From positions 52,857 to 116,856 of the forward strand of contig JARLIY010000069.1 in the NCBI GenBank assembly GCA_031291475.1: a stretch of 64,000 bases of DNA, in the 5' to 3' direction. The notes beneath the pieces are model-generated. The model was not told where the DNA came from, did not search any database, and saw only the letters and a program-made list of their open reading frames with translations. Below, piece after piece: positions 1 through 8,297 of this stretch (the stretch's first letter is position 1; every line of letters begins with the position of its first letter). The position numbers were made by a program, and so were the translations under genes. Source of the stretch: Xanthobacteraceae bacterium (lineage in GTDB: Bacteria > Pseudomonadota > Alphaproteobacteria > Rhizobiales > Xanthobacteraceae).

Positions 1-1113
1 ACCGGCGGCGGCGCGATCACGCTCGAGCCCGGCGGCCAGTTCGAACTGTCCGGCGCCCAGGTCGAGACCGTGCACCAGACCTCGCGCGAGCTGATGGCGC
101 ATCTGGCGCAGGTGCGCGAGGTCGCCGAGCCGCTGTGCATCGGCTTTCTAGGCATCGGCATGACGCCGAGCTGGACGCGCGCCGAAATGCCGAAAATGCC
201 GAAGGGCCGCTACAAGATCATGACCGCCTACATGCCGGAGGTCGGCAACCTCGGCCTCGACATGATGTATCGCACCTGCACGGTGCAGACCAATCTCGAT
301 TTCTCCTCGGAAGCGGACATGGTCAAGAAGCTGCGCGTATCGATCGCACTGCAGCCGGTGGCGACGGCTTTGTTCGCCAATTCGCCGTTCACCGAAGGAC
401 GCCCCAACGGCTACCTTTCCTTCCGCGCCGAAATCTGGCGCGACACCGATAAGGATCGCACCGGCATGCTGCCGTGGGCGTTCGAGCCGGGCATGGGCTT
501 CGAGCGCTGGGTCGACTACGCGCTCGACGTGCCCATGTATTTCGTCAAGCACGGCGACGAATATGTCGACGTCTCCGGCCGGTCATTCCGCGACCTGATG
601 GCGGGCAAGCTGCCCGGCATGCCCGGCGTCCGCGCCACCATCTCCGACTGGTCGAACCACATTTCGACGATTTTTCCCGAGGTGCGGCTCAAGCGCTATC
701 TGGAAATGCGCGGCGCCGATTCCGGGCCGACGCGCAATCTCCTGGCGCTGCCGGCCTTGTGGGCCGGCATTCTCTACGACGATGTCAGCCTCGACGCCGC
801 CTGGGATCTCGTCAAAGGCTGGAGCGCCGAGGATCGCCAGCAGCTCCGCGACGCGGTGCCGAAATCGGCGCTGGCGGCAAATGTGCGCGGCCGCGCCGTG
901 TTCGAAATCGCCACTGAAATCCTCAAATTGGCCCGCGCCGGCCTGGCGCGAAGGAAGCGGCTCGACGTCAGCGGCCGGGACGAGACGCGCTACCTCGAAA
1001 TCCTCGAAGACCGGCTGGCCCGCGGCATCACGCCGGCGGAAGAGCTGCTGGAGAAATTCCGCGGACCTTGGGCGGGCTCGGTCGATCCGATCTATACGCA
1101 AGAGGCGTATTAG
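1..1113 (+). CDS. gshA: Glutamate-cysteine ligase, 5' truncated by window edge
   Basis: First enzyme of glutathione synthesis, joining L-glutamate and L-cysteine with ATP in the cytoplasm. The reading frame is open from base 1, and the first residues read as the conserved ITLEPGGQFELSGA stretch of the plant/alphaproteobacterial-type ligase (GCS2 superfamily), so an ATG at position 70 is internal rather than the start. 370 residues are visible; full-length relatives have about 450, so roughly 80 N-terminal residues lie outside the window. The stop is TAG at 1111-1113. Family assignment rests on that motif and on the overall resemblance of the rest. Nothing looks damaged. Confidence 0.9.
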   Translation, partial: TGGGAITLEPGGQFELSGAQVETVHQTSRELMAHLAQVREVAEPLCIGFLGIGMTPSWTRAEMPKMPKGRYKIMTAYMPEVGNLGLDMMYRTCTVQTNLDFSSEADMVKKLRVSIALQPVATALFANSPFTEGRPNGYLSFRAEIWRDTDKDRTGMLPWAFEPGMGFERWVDYALDVPMYFVKHGDEYVDVSGRSFRDLMAGKLPGMPGVRATISDWSNHISTIFPEVRLKRYLEMRGADSGPTRNLLALPALWAGILYDDVSLDAAWDLVKGWSAEDRQQLRDAVPKSALAANVRGRAVFEIATEILKLARAGLARRKRLDVSGRDETRYLEILEDRLARGITPAEELLEKFRGPWAGSVDPIYTQEAY

Positions 1114-1123
1114 ACGCCGGTCG

Positions 1124-1459
1124 TCATTCCAGCCCGTAAAGTTCCTTGGCTTGATCGAGCGCTTTCCGGCAAGCGGCGGCGTCGCCCGCGGCATCGGCGC
1201 TGCGCGCGCGCTCGAGCGCGGCTGCCGCCGCCTGCCGCGCCTGATTCTCCGCGCTCTCCACTGAGCTCGGCGTCGGCTGATGATGAAGCTGGGCGCCGAT
1301 CGATTGCGGTGCGGTCGGGCCGCTCGCCGGGCCGGGCTTCGTGCGTTGGATATAGCGATCGACCTCCGCAATCTGGGTGGTGCACGGTCCCGCACTGGCC
1401 ATGACCGTGCTGCCGATCACCGGCACTGCCGCAAGCATGACGACGCGCAATCGCAGCAC
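1124..1459 (-). CDS. Small exported protein of unknown function
   Basis: 111 residues. A basic, hydrophobic N-terminus (MLRLRVVMLAAVPVIGSTVM) followed by ASAG reads as a Sec signal peptide with cleavage near residue 23. The mature part has one Cys pair candidate (Cys in GPCTTQ and Cys in AACRKAL) and an Ala-rich helical C-terminus ending KELYGLE. I do not recognise a named family. The gene converges with gshA, with only 10 bases between the stops. Coding is supported by the signal peptide and by sensible amino-acid composition; function cannot be inferred. Confidence 0.65.
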   Translation of the reverse strand: MLRLRVVMLAAVPVIGSTVMASAGPCTTQIAEVDRYIQRTKPGPASGPTAPQSIGAQLHHQPTPSSVESAENQARQAAAAALERARSADAAGDAAACRKALDQAKELYGLE

Positions 1460-1607
1460 GACGGTCCTCCCGGGCCGAGGTTGCCGCCGCCGCCCCGCGG
1501 CGGCCTTTTTGCACTAGCTTACGCCGCCGGCGACGCGTTGCAACGCGCAAACCGATCTGTTCTCGCGGCGCGGATGCGCCCGAGTTTTGCAACGGCATTA
1601 AAGCACT

Positions 1608-1724
1608 CGTCACCACCGGGCTTGACCCGGTGGTCCATGCTGACGAGCGGTTCTTGAAGCAGATCGGTTGACCCGATCGAGCCTCTCTTCCGCATGGACC
1701 ACCGGATCAAGTCCGGCAATGACG
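1608..1724. repeat. Long imperfect inverted repeat with 33-base arms
   Basis: Arms at 1608-1640 and 1692-1724 are reverse complements with five mismatches in 33 positions, separated by about 50 bases. Each arm contains the self-complementary core ACCGGGTCAAGCCCGGT or a close variant. The arm type (translating as MDHR.K.GND) is a common intergenic repeat in Bradyrhizobium-like genomes. No transposase is nearby, so it is a non-autonomous palindromic element. Confidence 0.75.
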
Positions 1725-1784
1725 AACAAAGAAACAACAAAAAAAGGAGGCAGAACGCCGGCAGACGTGTAGTTCAACGATCCG

Positions 1785-2085
1785 CACCGCAGACAACTTT
1801 ACGCAGTCTGCGCAAACCATCTGCTTCGGGTGCGGCGCGCGTCCAGCGGGACGCGCCGCCTGTCGGCGTTCCACCGCGGCTCTTCGGGGAGCGAGCCAAC
1901 GCCCCCGTTCCAGCTTCAGGCGCACTTCCTGGGGACGCGGTTTCCCTGTCCCAGTCCAGCGACTTGGTCGCAGACCGGGTCCTAATGCCGGCCGGGCGTT
2001 GTCCCGAAGCCGCCCGAGAGCGGAATGTATCGTTTCCGCGCGCGGGCGCCGCTCTCGCTCCGCGATCAGGAGTACCCTCATGATG
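1785..2085. ncRNA. Candidate structured RNA or structured repeat, strand unresolved
   Basis: A run of strong hairpins with little between them. GCGCGTCC pairs with GGACGCGC around 1838-1856. GGCGTT (1865-1870) pairs with AACGCC (1898-1903), enclosing GGCTC (1878-1882) pairing with GAGCC (1893-1897). GCGAC/GTCGC form a three-base-loop hairpin at 1959-1971. CGGGCG (1993-1998) pairs with CGCCCG (2011-2016). GAGAGCGG (2016-2023) pairs with CCGCTCTC (2049-2056). No RNase P, tmRNA, SRP or tRNA signature was found on either strand. The pairing is seen directly; an RNA gene is inference. Confidence 0.35.
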
Positions 2086-2265
2086 GCGTCTTGAATGAGC
2101 GAGATTGGCTTATGTAACTGAAACAGAGACGATTTCCATTTTGTCGCGCTGTCGGTGACGCGCGGATCCGGCTGCCGTTCGCAAAATTCACATTTTTTGC
2201 CGTTTAAACTTTCCCGCCGGCCACGGCGTGAAAGAGGCTCATCGAGTCGTCAGGAAGAGTTGCGG

Positions 2266-2919
2266 ATGAAGCGTAGACTAACCCTTGGCCCGAACCGCCG
2301 CGTCCTGCTCGCGGCTTTGCTTGCTGCCGGCGGATCTGCGGTTACCCTCGCCGGCTGCGGCGGCACCTTCATGGGGGAGCAGGAACAGCCCAAAGGGCCC
2401 GATCCGGCTTTCGCGCGCAAGATCGTGACCTACCCGTCGCCCGAGCCCGCGGGCACCATCATCGTCGATCCGGGCGCCCATTACCTCTACCGCATCCAGG
2501 GCGACGGAACGGCCATCCGTTACGGCGTCGGCGTTGGCGCCGAGGGGTTTGTGTGGAACGGCCTCGCCGTCATTCACACCAAGCAGGAATGGCCGGACTG
2601 GTATCCGCCGCCGGAGATGCTGGAGCGCAAGCCCGAGCTGCGCGAGCACATGGTGCAGCTGCAGAGCGGTATCGGCATGCCGGGCGGCCCGGACAATCCG
2701 ATCGGCGCCCGCGCCATGTATCTGTGGCAGGGCAACAAGGACACGCTCTACCGCATCCATGGCACCAACGATCCCTCGACCATCGGCCATAACGTGTCGT
2801 CGGGTTGTATCCGCCTGACCAACGACGATATCGTCGACCTTTACAACCGCACGCCGATCGGCACCAAGGTCGTGGCCCTGGCTACCGCCACCGGCGGACC
2901 AACCGCCGCCGCGCAATAG
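2266..2919 (+). CDS. L,D-transpeptidase (YkuD/ErfK family) lipoprotein
   Basis: Periplasmic cell-wall enzyme expected to form 3-3 peptidoglycan cross-links or attach proteins to peptidoglycan. 217 residues. The N-terminus is basic and hydrophobic with lipobox LAGC, giving lipidated Cys31. The YkuD active site sits at residues 165-184: HGT at 165-167, then GHNVSSGCIRL with catalytic Cys181. The start is ATG 2266, preceded by AGGAAG at 2252-2257; an upstream in-frame ATG at 2155 would add 37 residues in front of the signal peptide and is rejected. It stands alone after the structured non-coding block. Substrate detail cannot be read from sequence. Confidence 0.9.
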   Translation: MKRRLTLGPNRRVLLAALLAAGGSAVTLAGCGGTFMGEQEQPKGPDPAFARKIVTYPSPEPAGTIIVDPGAHYLYRIQGDGTAIRYGVGVGAEGFVWNGLAVIHTKQEWPDWYPPPEMLERKPELREHMVQLQSGIGMPGGPDNPIGARAMYLWQGNKDTLYRIHGTNDPSTIGHNVSSGCIRLTNDDIVDLYNRTPIGTKVVALATATGGPTAAAQ

Positions 2920-3049
2920 CACCGCCGCCGCGCCCGCGGCTTCACTGACGATTTGCGCGATGATAGCGTCTTAAGCGCGAGGCCGCGATCGCGGGCGAGT
3001 TTGTCCGAACGCAGTGCCATTTAAGAAAAAACGCCGAACGGAGGGATCT

Positions 3050-4180
3050 ATGTCGACGAACGCCAAGGCTCCGTTTCGAGCCGACCATGTCGGCAGTCTG
3101 CTGCGTCCCGACAAATTGCAGCAAGCCCGCATGCAGCGGCAACGCAAGAACATCGCCGCCGAGCGTTTGCGCGAGATCGAGGACGAAAGCATCCGCGAGG
3201 TCGTGAAGCTGCAGGAAGATGCCGGCCTTGAAGGCATCACCGACGGCGAGCTTCGGCGCGATTATTGGCACCTCGATTTCCTCACCGAGATTGGCGGCGT
3301 CGTGTTCGAAGAGGGGCATAACCCGCTGAAATGGCACCGTCAGGACGGCATCCAGCTCGAATGGGTGCCGCCCGAGGTGAAGGTCAAGGCGCGCATCACA
3401 CGGCCGCACCCGATCCAGCTCAAGGACTTCGAGTTCCTCAAATCGGCCACCGGCAAAACCGCCAAGGTCTGCATTCCCTCCCCGTCGATGATGATCGTGC
3501 AGGGCGGCGAAAGGGTCATCGATTTCAAGGTCTATCCGGATCGCGACCAGTTCTTCACCGATCTGTCGCGCGCCTATGCGCAGGAAGTCGCCGACCTTGC
3601 CCGGGCGGGCTGCCGCTATCTGCAGCTTGACGACACCTTTCTGGCCTTCCTGTGCGACGACAAGATCGGCGCCGCAATGGGGCGCAGCAATGAAGACACG
3701 CGGGCCATGGCGCGGCTGTCGGCAAGACTGATCAACGACGCGATCAGGGATCGGCCGAAAGACATGGCCGTATGCATTCACCTGTGCCGCGGCAACTATC
3801 AAAGCTCGTGGCTGAGTTCGGGTGGCTACGACCCGATCGCCGAGATTCTTTTGGGCGAGATCGACGTGGACGGCTATTTTCTCGAATACGACGATGAGCG
3901 GTCGGGCGGATTCGCGCCGCTGCGTTTTCTGCCCAAAGGCAAGAAAGTCGTGCTCGGCCTCGTCAGCTCCAAATTCGTCAAGCTCGAACCGGTGGACGCG
4001 CTGAAGCGCCGCATCGACGAAGCGGCCGAGGTCGTGCCGCTCGAGCAACTCGCGATCAGCCCGCAATGCGGATTTTCGTCGACCGCCGAAGGTAACGTCA
4101 TCTCCGTCGAGGGCGAGAGGAAAAAACTGGAGCTTTGCGTCGCCGTCGCGCGGGACGTGTGGGGCGGCGTCGTCAACTGA
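3050..4180 (+). CDS. MetE C-terminal-like cobalamin-independent methyltransferase (paralogue 1)
   Basis: Single-module member of the UroD/MetE TIM-barrel zinc methyltransferases, 376 residues, without the N-terminal half of true MetE (about 750). Likely zinc ligands are His244 and Cys246 (IHLCRGN), Glu279 (FLEYDDERSGG) and Cys340 (SPQCGFSS). The start is ATG 3050 behind GGAGGG at 3040-3045. Relatives act as short methionine synthases or as thiol/CoM transferases in epoxide and one-carbon metabolism, so the methyl donor and acceptor are open. It converges with a second paralogue across a hairpin. The third paralogue starts at 35996. Confidence 0.85.
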   Translation: MSTNAKAPFRADHVGSLLRPDKLQQARMQRQRKNIAAERLREIEDESIREVVKLQEDAGLEGITDGELRRDYWHLDFLTEIGGVVFEEGHNPLKWHRQDGIQLEWVPPEVKVKARITRPHPIQLKDFEFLKSATGKTAKVCIPSPSMMIVQGGERVIDFKVYPDRDQFFTDLSRAYAQEVADLARAGCRYLQLDDTFLAFLCDDKIGAAMGRSNEDTRAMARLSARLINDAIRDRPKDMAVCIHLCRGNYQSSWLSSGGYDPIAEILLGEIDVDGYFLEYDDERSGGFAPLRFLPKGKKVVLGLVSSKFVKLEPVDALKRRIDEAAEVVPLEQLAISPQCGFSSTAEGNVISVEGERKKLELCVAVARDVWGGVVN

Positions 4181-4183
4181 TAA

Positions 4184-4210
4184 TTCCCTCCCCCTTGTGG
4201 GGGGAAGGAA
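4184..4210. terminator. Hairpin between convergent genes
   Basis: TTCCCTCCCCC, a TTGT loop and GGGGGGAAGGAA form a near-perfect stem directly after the stop of the first MetE-like gene and before the stop of the second. There is no clear T-run on either side. Position and symmetry fit a bidirectional transcription stop. Confidence 0.5.
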
Positions 4211-4237
4211 CTCGGTTTCTGAGCTGCTATCTGTGCG

Positions 4238-5254
4238 TTAAAGCGTGCAAGCGGCTTCGACCATGTTCTCCATCTTCGCTCGCAGCACCGGGATGCTCCG
4301 CGACGGATGCCGGCCGAAGCCGCAGGACGGCGACACCCACAGCCGCTCTTCGCCGACCACGCGCGCCCAATCGGCAATGCGCTCGCGTATTTTCTGAACC
4401 GACTCGATCCAATAGCTGCCTTCGTCGACGATTCCGGCAGCAAGCTGCATTTTTTTCGGCATTCTCTTGAACGAGTCACGCTCGATCCACTGAAAGAAGT
4501 ATTTGACCTCAAACGCGGCGATATCGATAACGCCGTCGAGCCGCTCCAGAATGTCGACCCAGGGCGCGCAGTGCAGCGCGTGTGAGATCGGCCGACCGCG
4601 CAGATTGCCGTTGCAGAAATGCAGCGATTTCTTCGCCTTGACGCCCTCGAAGCAGGGCGCGATCAAATCGGCCGCCTGCTGCGCGGTCATCATCCCCATG
4701 TTGACTTCGCCGCCAAAGATCGGCGCGTCGAGCTGCACGTTGGCGCAGCCCTCGTCGGCCATGGCGCGCAACTCCTGGTTGACGATCTTGGTGATCGCCG
4801 GCATTTGCGCGGTGAGCGAATCCATCTGGTCGCGGCCGGCGACGACCACCTCGTAGGGCGCGACGACGGCGGCCTTCTTCACGCCGCCCGGCAATTTCTT
4901 TTCGCGGCGGAAGGCTTCCAGATAGCCGAGGCCATTCGGCGCGCTGATCTTGCCGACGATCCTGGCGTGGGTCATGTCGTCGTAATCGAACACGTCGGCG
5001 GCCTGCGGCTTGTCGATCTCCAGCCCGGTGATGACCTTGTGCATGTGCAGGATGAAATTGTCGGTGTGGTATTCCCCGCCGGTCCATTCGTCCAAGCCGA
5101 GATCGCGCTGCTCCTTGATGGCCTTGGCCGCCGCGCGATTGAGGATCGCTTCGCTTGCCTGCGGCGAGCAATGACCCGCGTGGTGGCGGGCCAGATCTTT
5201 TTCCATTTCCGGATGAAGCCACCACGAGCCGACGACGGTGGTGCGAACGCCCAT
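4238..5254 (-). CDS. MetE C-terminal-like cobalamin-independent methyltransferase (paralogue 2)
   Basis: 338 residues, same UroD/MetE fold as its convergent neighbour but clearly diverged. Predicted zinc ligands are His212 and Cys214 (LHFCNGN), Glu249 (AFEVKYFF) and Cys311 (SPSCGFGRHP). The start is ATG 5254, with GGGAGGA seven to thirteen bases upstream; an ATG at 5296 would add 14 residues (MSEQLTKRKPGGLE) and has no better site. It lies downstream of an ABC-type binding protein in the same direction, 152 bases away with a hairpin between, so co-transcription is possible but not certain. The substrate is unknown. Confidence 0.85.
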   Translation of the reverse strand: MGVRTTVVGSWWLHPEMEKDLARHHAGHCSPQASEAILNRAAAKAIKEQRDLGLDEWTGGEYHTDNFILHMHKVITGLEIDKPQAADVFDYDDMTHARIVGKISAPNGLGYLEAFRREKKLPGGVKKAAVVAPYEVVVAGRDQMDSLTAQMPAITKIVNQELRAMADEGCANVQLDAPIFGGEVNMGMMTAQQAADLIAPCFEGVKAKKSLHFCNGNLRGRPISHALHCAPWVDILERLDGVIDIAAFEVKYFFQWIERDSFKRMPKKMQLAAGIVDEGSYWIESVQKIRERIADWARVVGEERLWVSPSCGFGRHPSRSIPVLRAKMENMVEAACTL

Positions 5255-5363
5255 TTCCAGTCCTCCCGGTTTTCGTTTTGTAAGTTGTTCTGACACGAAG
5301 TCGCCGTCGTCCCCGGCCGTTGCCGCCGAGGACGATCGCGACGTGAGAATTTTCCGAACTCAG

Positions 5364-5387
5364 CGAAGGCGGGTCAAGCCGCCTTCG
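5364..5387 (-). terminator. Candidate terminator hairpin after the ABC binding-protein gene
   Basis: CGAAGGCGG (5364-5372) pairs perfectly with CCGCCTTCG (5379-5387) around a six-base loop, 20 bases after the stop of the leftward binding-protein gene. The following leftward sequence holds only scattered T residues, so it may be an attenuating hairpin rather than a full intrinsic terminator. Confidence 0.45.
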
Positions 5388-5406
5388 AGAGCGGCGAGAG
5401 CGATGC

Positions 5407-6612
5407 TCACGCCCAGCTGGTCTTGAGCTTGACCGGCACGTAGTCGGAATCGGGGTAACCGACCCCGCCGGCGGCGTGGAACCACGGGCCTTGCCACTGG
5501 CCAACCGTATAGAGCCGGTTGAGCAGCTGATTGCGCATGTCGAACTCGCCCAGCAGGGTCTTGTAGGTATGGCTCTTGATGTGGGCGGCGATGGCTTCGC
5601 GATCCATCGAGCCCGCCCCTTCGATCGCCTGCGTCAGCAGCTGGTTGTTGGCGTGGTACAAGGGGCTGCCGTTGAAGTCGGCGTCGACCTTGGTCACCTC
5701 CTTGTGCACTTTGTAGAAAGCGCGGATGTCCGGCCGATCCGGCACGCCGCCCCAACCGATAATGTTCTCCGCGGCGGCGCCGAACTTCCCATAGTAGCCC
5801 GGGAAGGCGCAGCCGATGCCGTTGAAGTACACCCGCACGTTGAAGTCTTCGATCTTGGCCTGCTCGGTCAAGCCGAAGGTGTCCGGCGGATAGGACCAAG
5901 CGATGAAGGCATCGGGATTGGTCGCCTTCGCGCCCTTGATCACCGGCGCGTAGTCCTGCGTGCCCAGCGGGTAGGACTTGTTGTAGACGATCTCGAAGCC
6001 GGCCGCCGGGAAGGCCGTCTTGCTGATGTTGGAGATTTCGATTCCGTATTCGTCGGCGATATTGACCATGGCGACCTTGTTGCCGATCTGGCCGGACGCC
6101 CGGAATTTCTTGAGGACGTCGATCGTGGTCGTGGCGTAGTGGGTGAGCGTGCCGTTGCCGAAGAACAACAGCGGATATTTCTTGACCAGGTCCGGACCGA
6201 GCTCGGTAACGCAGGCAACCGGGATCTGCGGATAGCCCAGCCTGGCAAACGTCGGAATCGCGGCCACGTTGAAGCCGGTGCCGTACAGTCCCGCGATCCA
6301 ATCGACTTTGTCCACCGCGGCGAGGCGCTCCACGGCCTTGATCGCTTCCGGCGGCTGCGTGCGGTCGTCGTACTCGATCAGCGCGACCTTGTGCTGACCG
6401 GTCTTGAGTTTGAGGCCGCCTGCCTCGTTGACCTGATAGGCCCAAAGCCGCCACGGCGGGAAGTGAGTGACCGCCGCGCCGGGCGCGAGCGGGCCGGTTT
6501 TCGCCCCGACCACGCCAACCTTGACGATTCCTTGATCCGCTCTTGCCGAGCGTACGAACGGTGCAGCCAGCGCCGTTGCGCCCGCGTATTTCAGTAAATC
6601 GCGTCGTCGCAT
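5407..6612 (-). CDS. ABC transporter substrate-binding protein, branched-chain amino acid (LivK) type
   Basis: 401 residues. It begins MRRRDLLKYAGATALAAPFV with cleavage near SARA-DQ; the RRRDLLK start is Tat-like. The mature part has the type I periplasmic binding fold of the LivK/urea/amide family (VKVGVVGAKTGPLAPG). No permease or ATPase gene of the same system lies nearby, so it is an orphan in this window. The next gene downstream on the same strand is a MetE-like enzyme, which hints at a ligand in one-carbon or sulfur metabolism, but that is inference only. In this family names such as leucine-binding say little about real ligands. Confidence 0.85.
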   Translation of the reverse strand: MRRRDLLKYAGATALAAPFVRSARADQGIVKVGVVGAKTGPLAPGAAVTHFPPWRLWAYQVNEAGGLKLKTGQHKVALIEYDDRTQPPEAIKAVERLAAVDKVDWIAGLYGTGFNVAAIPTFARLGYPQIPVACVTELGPDLVKKYPLLFFGNGTLTHYATTTIDVLKKFRASGQIGNKVAMVNIADEYGIEISNISKTAFPAAGFEIVYNKSYPLGTQDYAPVIKGAKATNPDAFIAWSYPPDTFGLTEQAKIEDFNVRVYFNGIGCAFPGYYGKFGAAAENIIGWGGVPDRPDIRAFYKVHKEVTKVDADFNGSPLYHANNQLLTQAIEGAGSMDREAIAAHIKSHTYKTLLGEFDMRNQLLNRLYTVGQWQGPWFHAAGGVGYPDSDYVPVKLKTSWA

Positions 6613-6914
6613 GTTGACCTCCCTCGAGGTTTGGATTTTCCCGGGGATTGTTCCCCCGCCGGTTTTTTCGTGAAAATGCGCACGTCGAATTCATGACCGA
6701 GATCGGCGCACCAAACAACTGTATCCTAATTCAAGCCGCTCCGCACGAATTCCGCGTGCTGGGGCGCAATAATTGGGATCGCTGATGACTCGAAAGGTGG
6801 GCGAAGCGGGTGGGCGGCGCGACGGAAGCGGGTGGGCAGCGCAGTCCTAACAACAACGGCACCAGTCGAAACAACCAAGTCGGCTGTAGTCGACTTGGAG
6901 TCATTTTGCTCGCG
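6613..6914. other. 302-base intergenic region between two leftward genes
   Basis: Holds the leader of the binding-protein gene (AGGGAGGT-type ribosome site just right of 6612), an AT-richer stretch at 6700-6780 that is a plausible promoter zone, and a 13-base direct repeat (GAAGCGGGTGGGC at 6803-6815 and 6825-6837, 22-base period). No gene is seen. Confidence 0.5.
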
Positions 6915-8216
6915 CTAGATCGAGACCTTGCGCAGGAAGCCGTCGACGCTGCCGCGCAGGCTGTCCGCCGCCTCCTCCACCGCCCGCGACGCTTCCAACA
7001 CCGTGTCCGCCGATGCGTGCATGTCGCCGATGGCGCCGGACACGCGCTGCAGCACGGCGACGACGTACCTCGTCCCCGATGCCGCCGCCGTGACGCTGCG
7101 CGAGATTTCCTTGGTGGCCGCGTTCTGCTCCTCGACCGAGGTGGCGATGGCGGTGGTGAATTGCCGGATCTCCTGCATGCGGGCGGCGATGTTGCCGATG
7201 GCGCCGACCGCGCTTTGCGTCGAGTACTGTACCGCGGCGATCTGGGCGGCAATGTCGTCGGTCGCCTTGCCGGTCTGCACGGCGAGCACCTTGACTTCGG
7301 AGGCGACGACGGCGAAGCCCTTGCCGGCGGCGCCGGCGCGCGCCGCTTCGATGGCGGCGTTGAGCGCCAGCAAATTGGTCTGCCCCGCCACGCCCTGAAT
7401 GAGCTTGACGACGTCGTCGATCTTTTGCGCCGCGCGTGCCAGCCCGGCGATGTCCGCGTTGGTCGATGCTGCCTGCGTGGCCACGACGCCCACCACCTCG
7501 GAGGCGCGTACCAGCTGGCTGTTGATCTCGGCGATCGATTTGTCCAATTGGTCCGCCGCCGTAGCGGCCACCGCAACGCTGCCGTATGCGTCGTTCGAGG
7601 TGGCGACCGCGCCCGCCGTCTGCGCGGTGGTCTCGTTCGAGGTCGCCGACAGGATCGTCGCGGTCGATTTCATCGCCGAGACGCTCTCGGCGACGGTCTG
7701 CAGGACGCCTTTGAGACTTTCGCGGAACCAGGCGATCGCTTCCTCCACCACCGCGCGGCGCGTTTCCTGCTCGCGGACCAGGACATTCCTGCGCTCCGCC
7801 GAACGCCGCTCGGTGATGTCGTCGTGTGTGCCGACCCAGTATTTGGAGCCGCGGATCGCGCGGTTGATGACCGAAATGGCGCGGCCGTCTGCGGTTTCGG
7901 TGACGAAACGGACGATCTCGCCGGCAGCCATGCTCGCCATCAGCTCGGCGCAATACTGCGCCGGATTGCGCTGCAGGCTGCCGCTTTGCGTGCGGTTACG
8001 GATGATGTCGATGAGCGCCGCGCCGGGCTTCACGACATCCGGCGAAAGTCCGTACATCGTCAGATATTGATCGTTGCAGACGGCCAGGCGGCCCTTAGTG
8101 TCGAACATGACCACGCCCTGGGTCATGTTGTTGAGCGCGAGCGCCAGCAGGTGACGCCTGCGGTCGAGCCCGCGGCCCCCCGCCAGTTGCCTCAACCCGT
8201 TGAGGACCCGGAACAT
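6915..8216 (-). CDS. Soluble PAS-domain methyl-accepting chemotaxis protein
   Basis: 433 residues with no transmembrane segment or signal peptide, so cytoplasmic. Residues about 22-135 form a PAS sensor ([18 protein letters not shown] through [12 protein letters not shown]). Residues about 190-425 are an MCP coiled coil with the conserved hairpin tip around [19 protein letters not shown] and [10 protein letters not shown], which contacts CheA/CheW. There is no HAMP domain. No che genes are in the window, so it must serve an array encoded elsewhere. The PAS ligand is unknown; redox or energy sensing is typical for this layout but is not shown here. Confidence 0.88.
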   Translation of the reverse strand: MFRVLNGLRQLAGGRGLDRRRHLLALALNNMTQGVVMFDTKGRLAVCNDQYLTMYGLSPDVVKPGAALIDIIRNRTQSGSLQRNPAQYCAELMASMAAGEIVRFVTETADGRAISVINRAIRGSKYWVGTHDDITERRSAERRNVLVREQETRRAVVEEAIAWFRESLKGVLQTVAESVSAMKSTATILSATSNETTAQTAGAVATSNDAYGSVAVAATAADQLDKSIAEINSQLVRASEVVGVVATQAASTNADIAGLARAAQKIDDVVKLIQGVAGQTNLLALNAAIEAARAGAAGKGFAVVASEVKVLAVQTGKATDDIAAQIAAVQYSTQSAVGAIGNIAARMQEIRQFTTAIATSVEEQNAATKEISRSVTAAASGTRYVVAVLQRVSGAIGDMHASADTVLEASRAVEEAADSLRGSVDGFLRKVSI

Positions 8217-8297
8217 CGTATCTCGCGCCTGGTCTTTCCCCCTATTCCGTTGCTACCGGAGATCGATTTAGCTTTCGTTAATCACGTCACATGCTCA

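Larger units (their letters stand above)
1460..2265. other. 806-base intergenic stretch
   Basis: No convincing gene lies here. From left to right it holds unstructured sequence (1460-1607), a long inverted repeat (1608-1724), an A-rich stretch (about 1730-1745), a strongly structured block that may be an RNA gene (about 1785-2085), and the leader of the L,D-transpeptidase gene. Open frames cover much of it on both strands, but they lack ribosome sites, run through the hairpins and have no domain signature. Confidence 0.6.

Noticed and set aside
1707..2081. Leftward open frame starting MRVLLIAERERRPR, reminiscent of a CtrA/OmpR receiver start
   Set aside because: Similarity ends after six residues, there is no receiver fold, and the frame runs through a chain of perfect hairpins.
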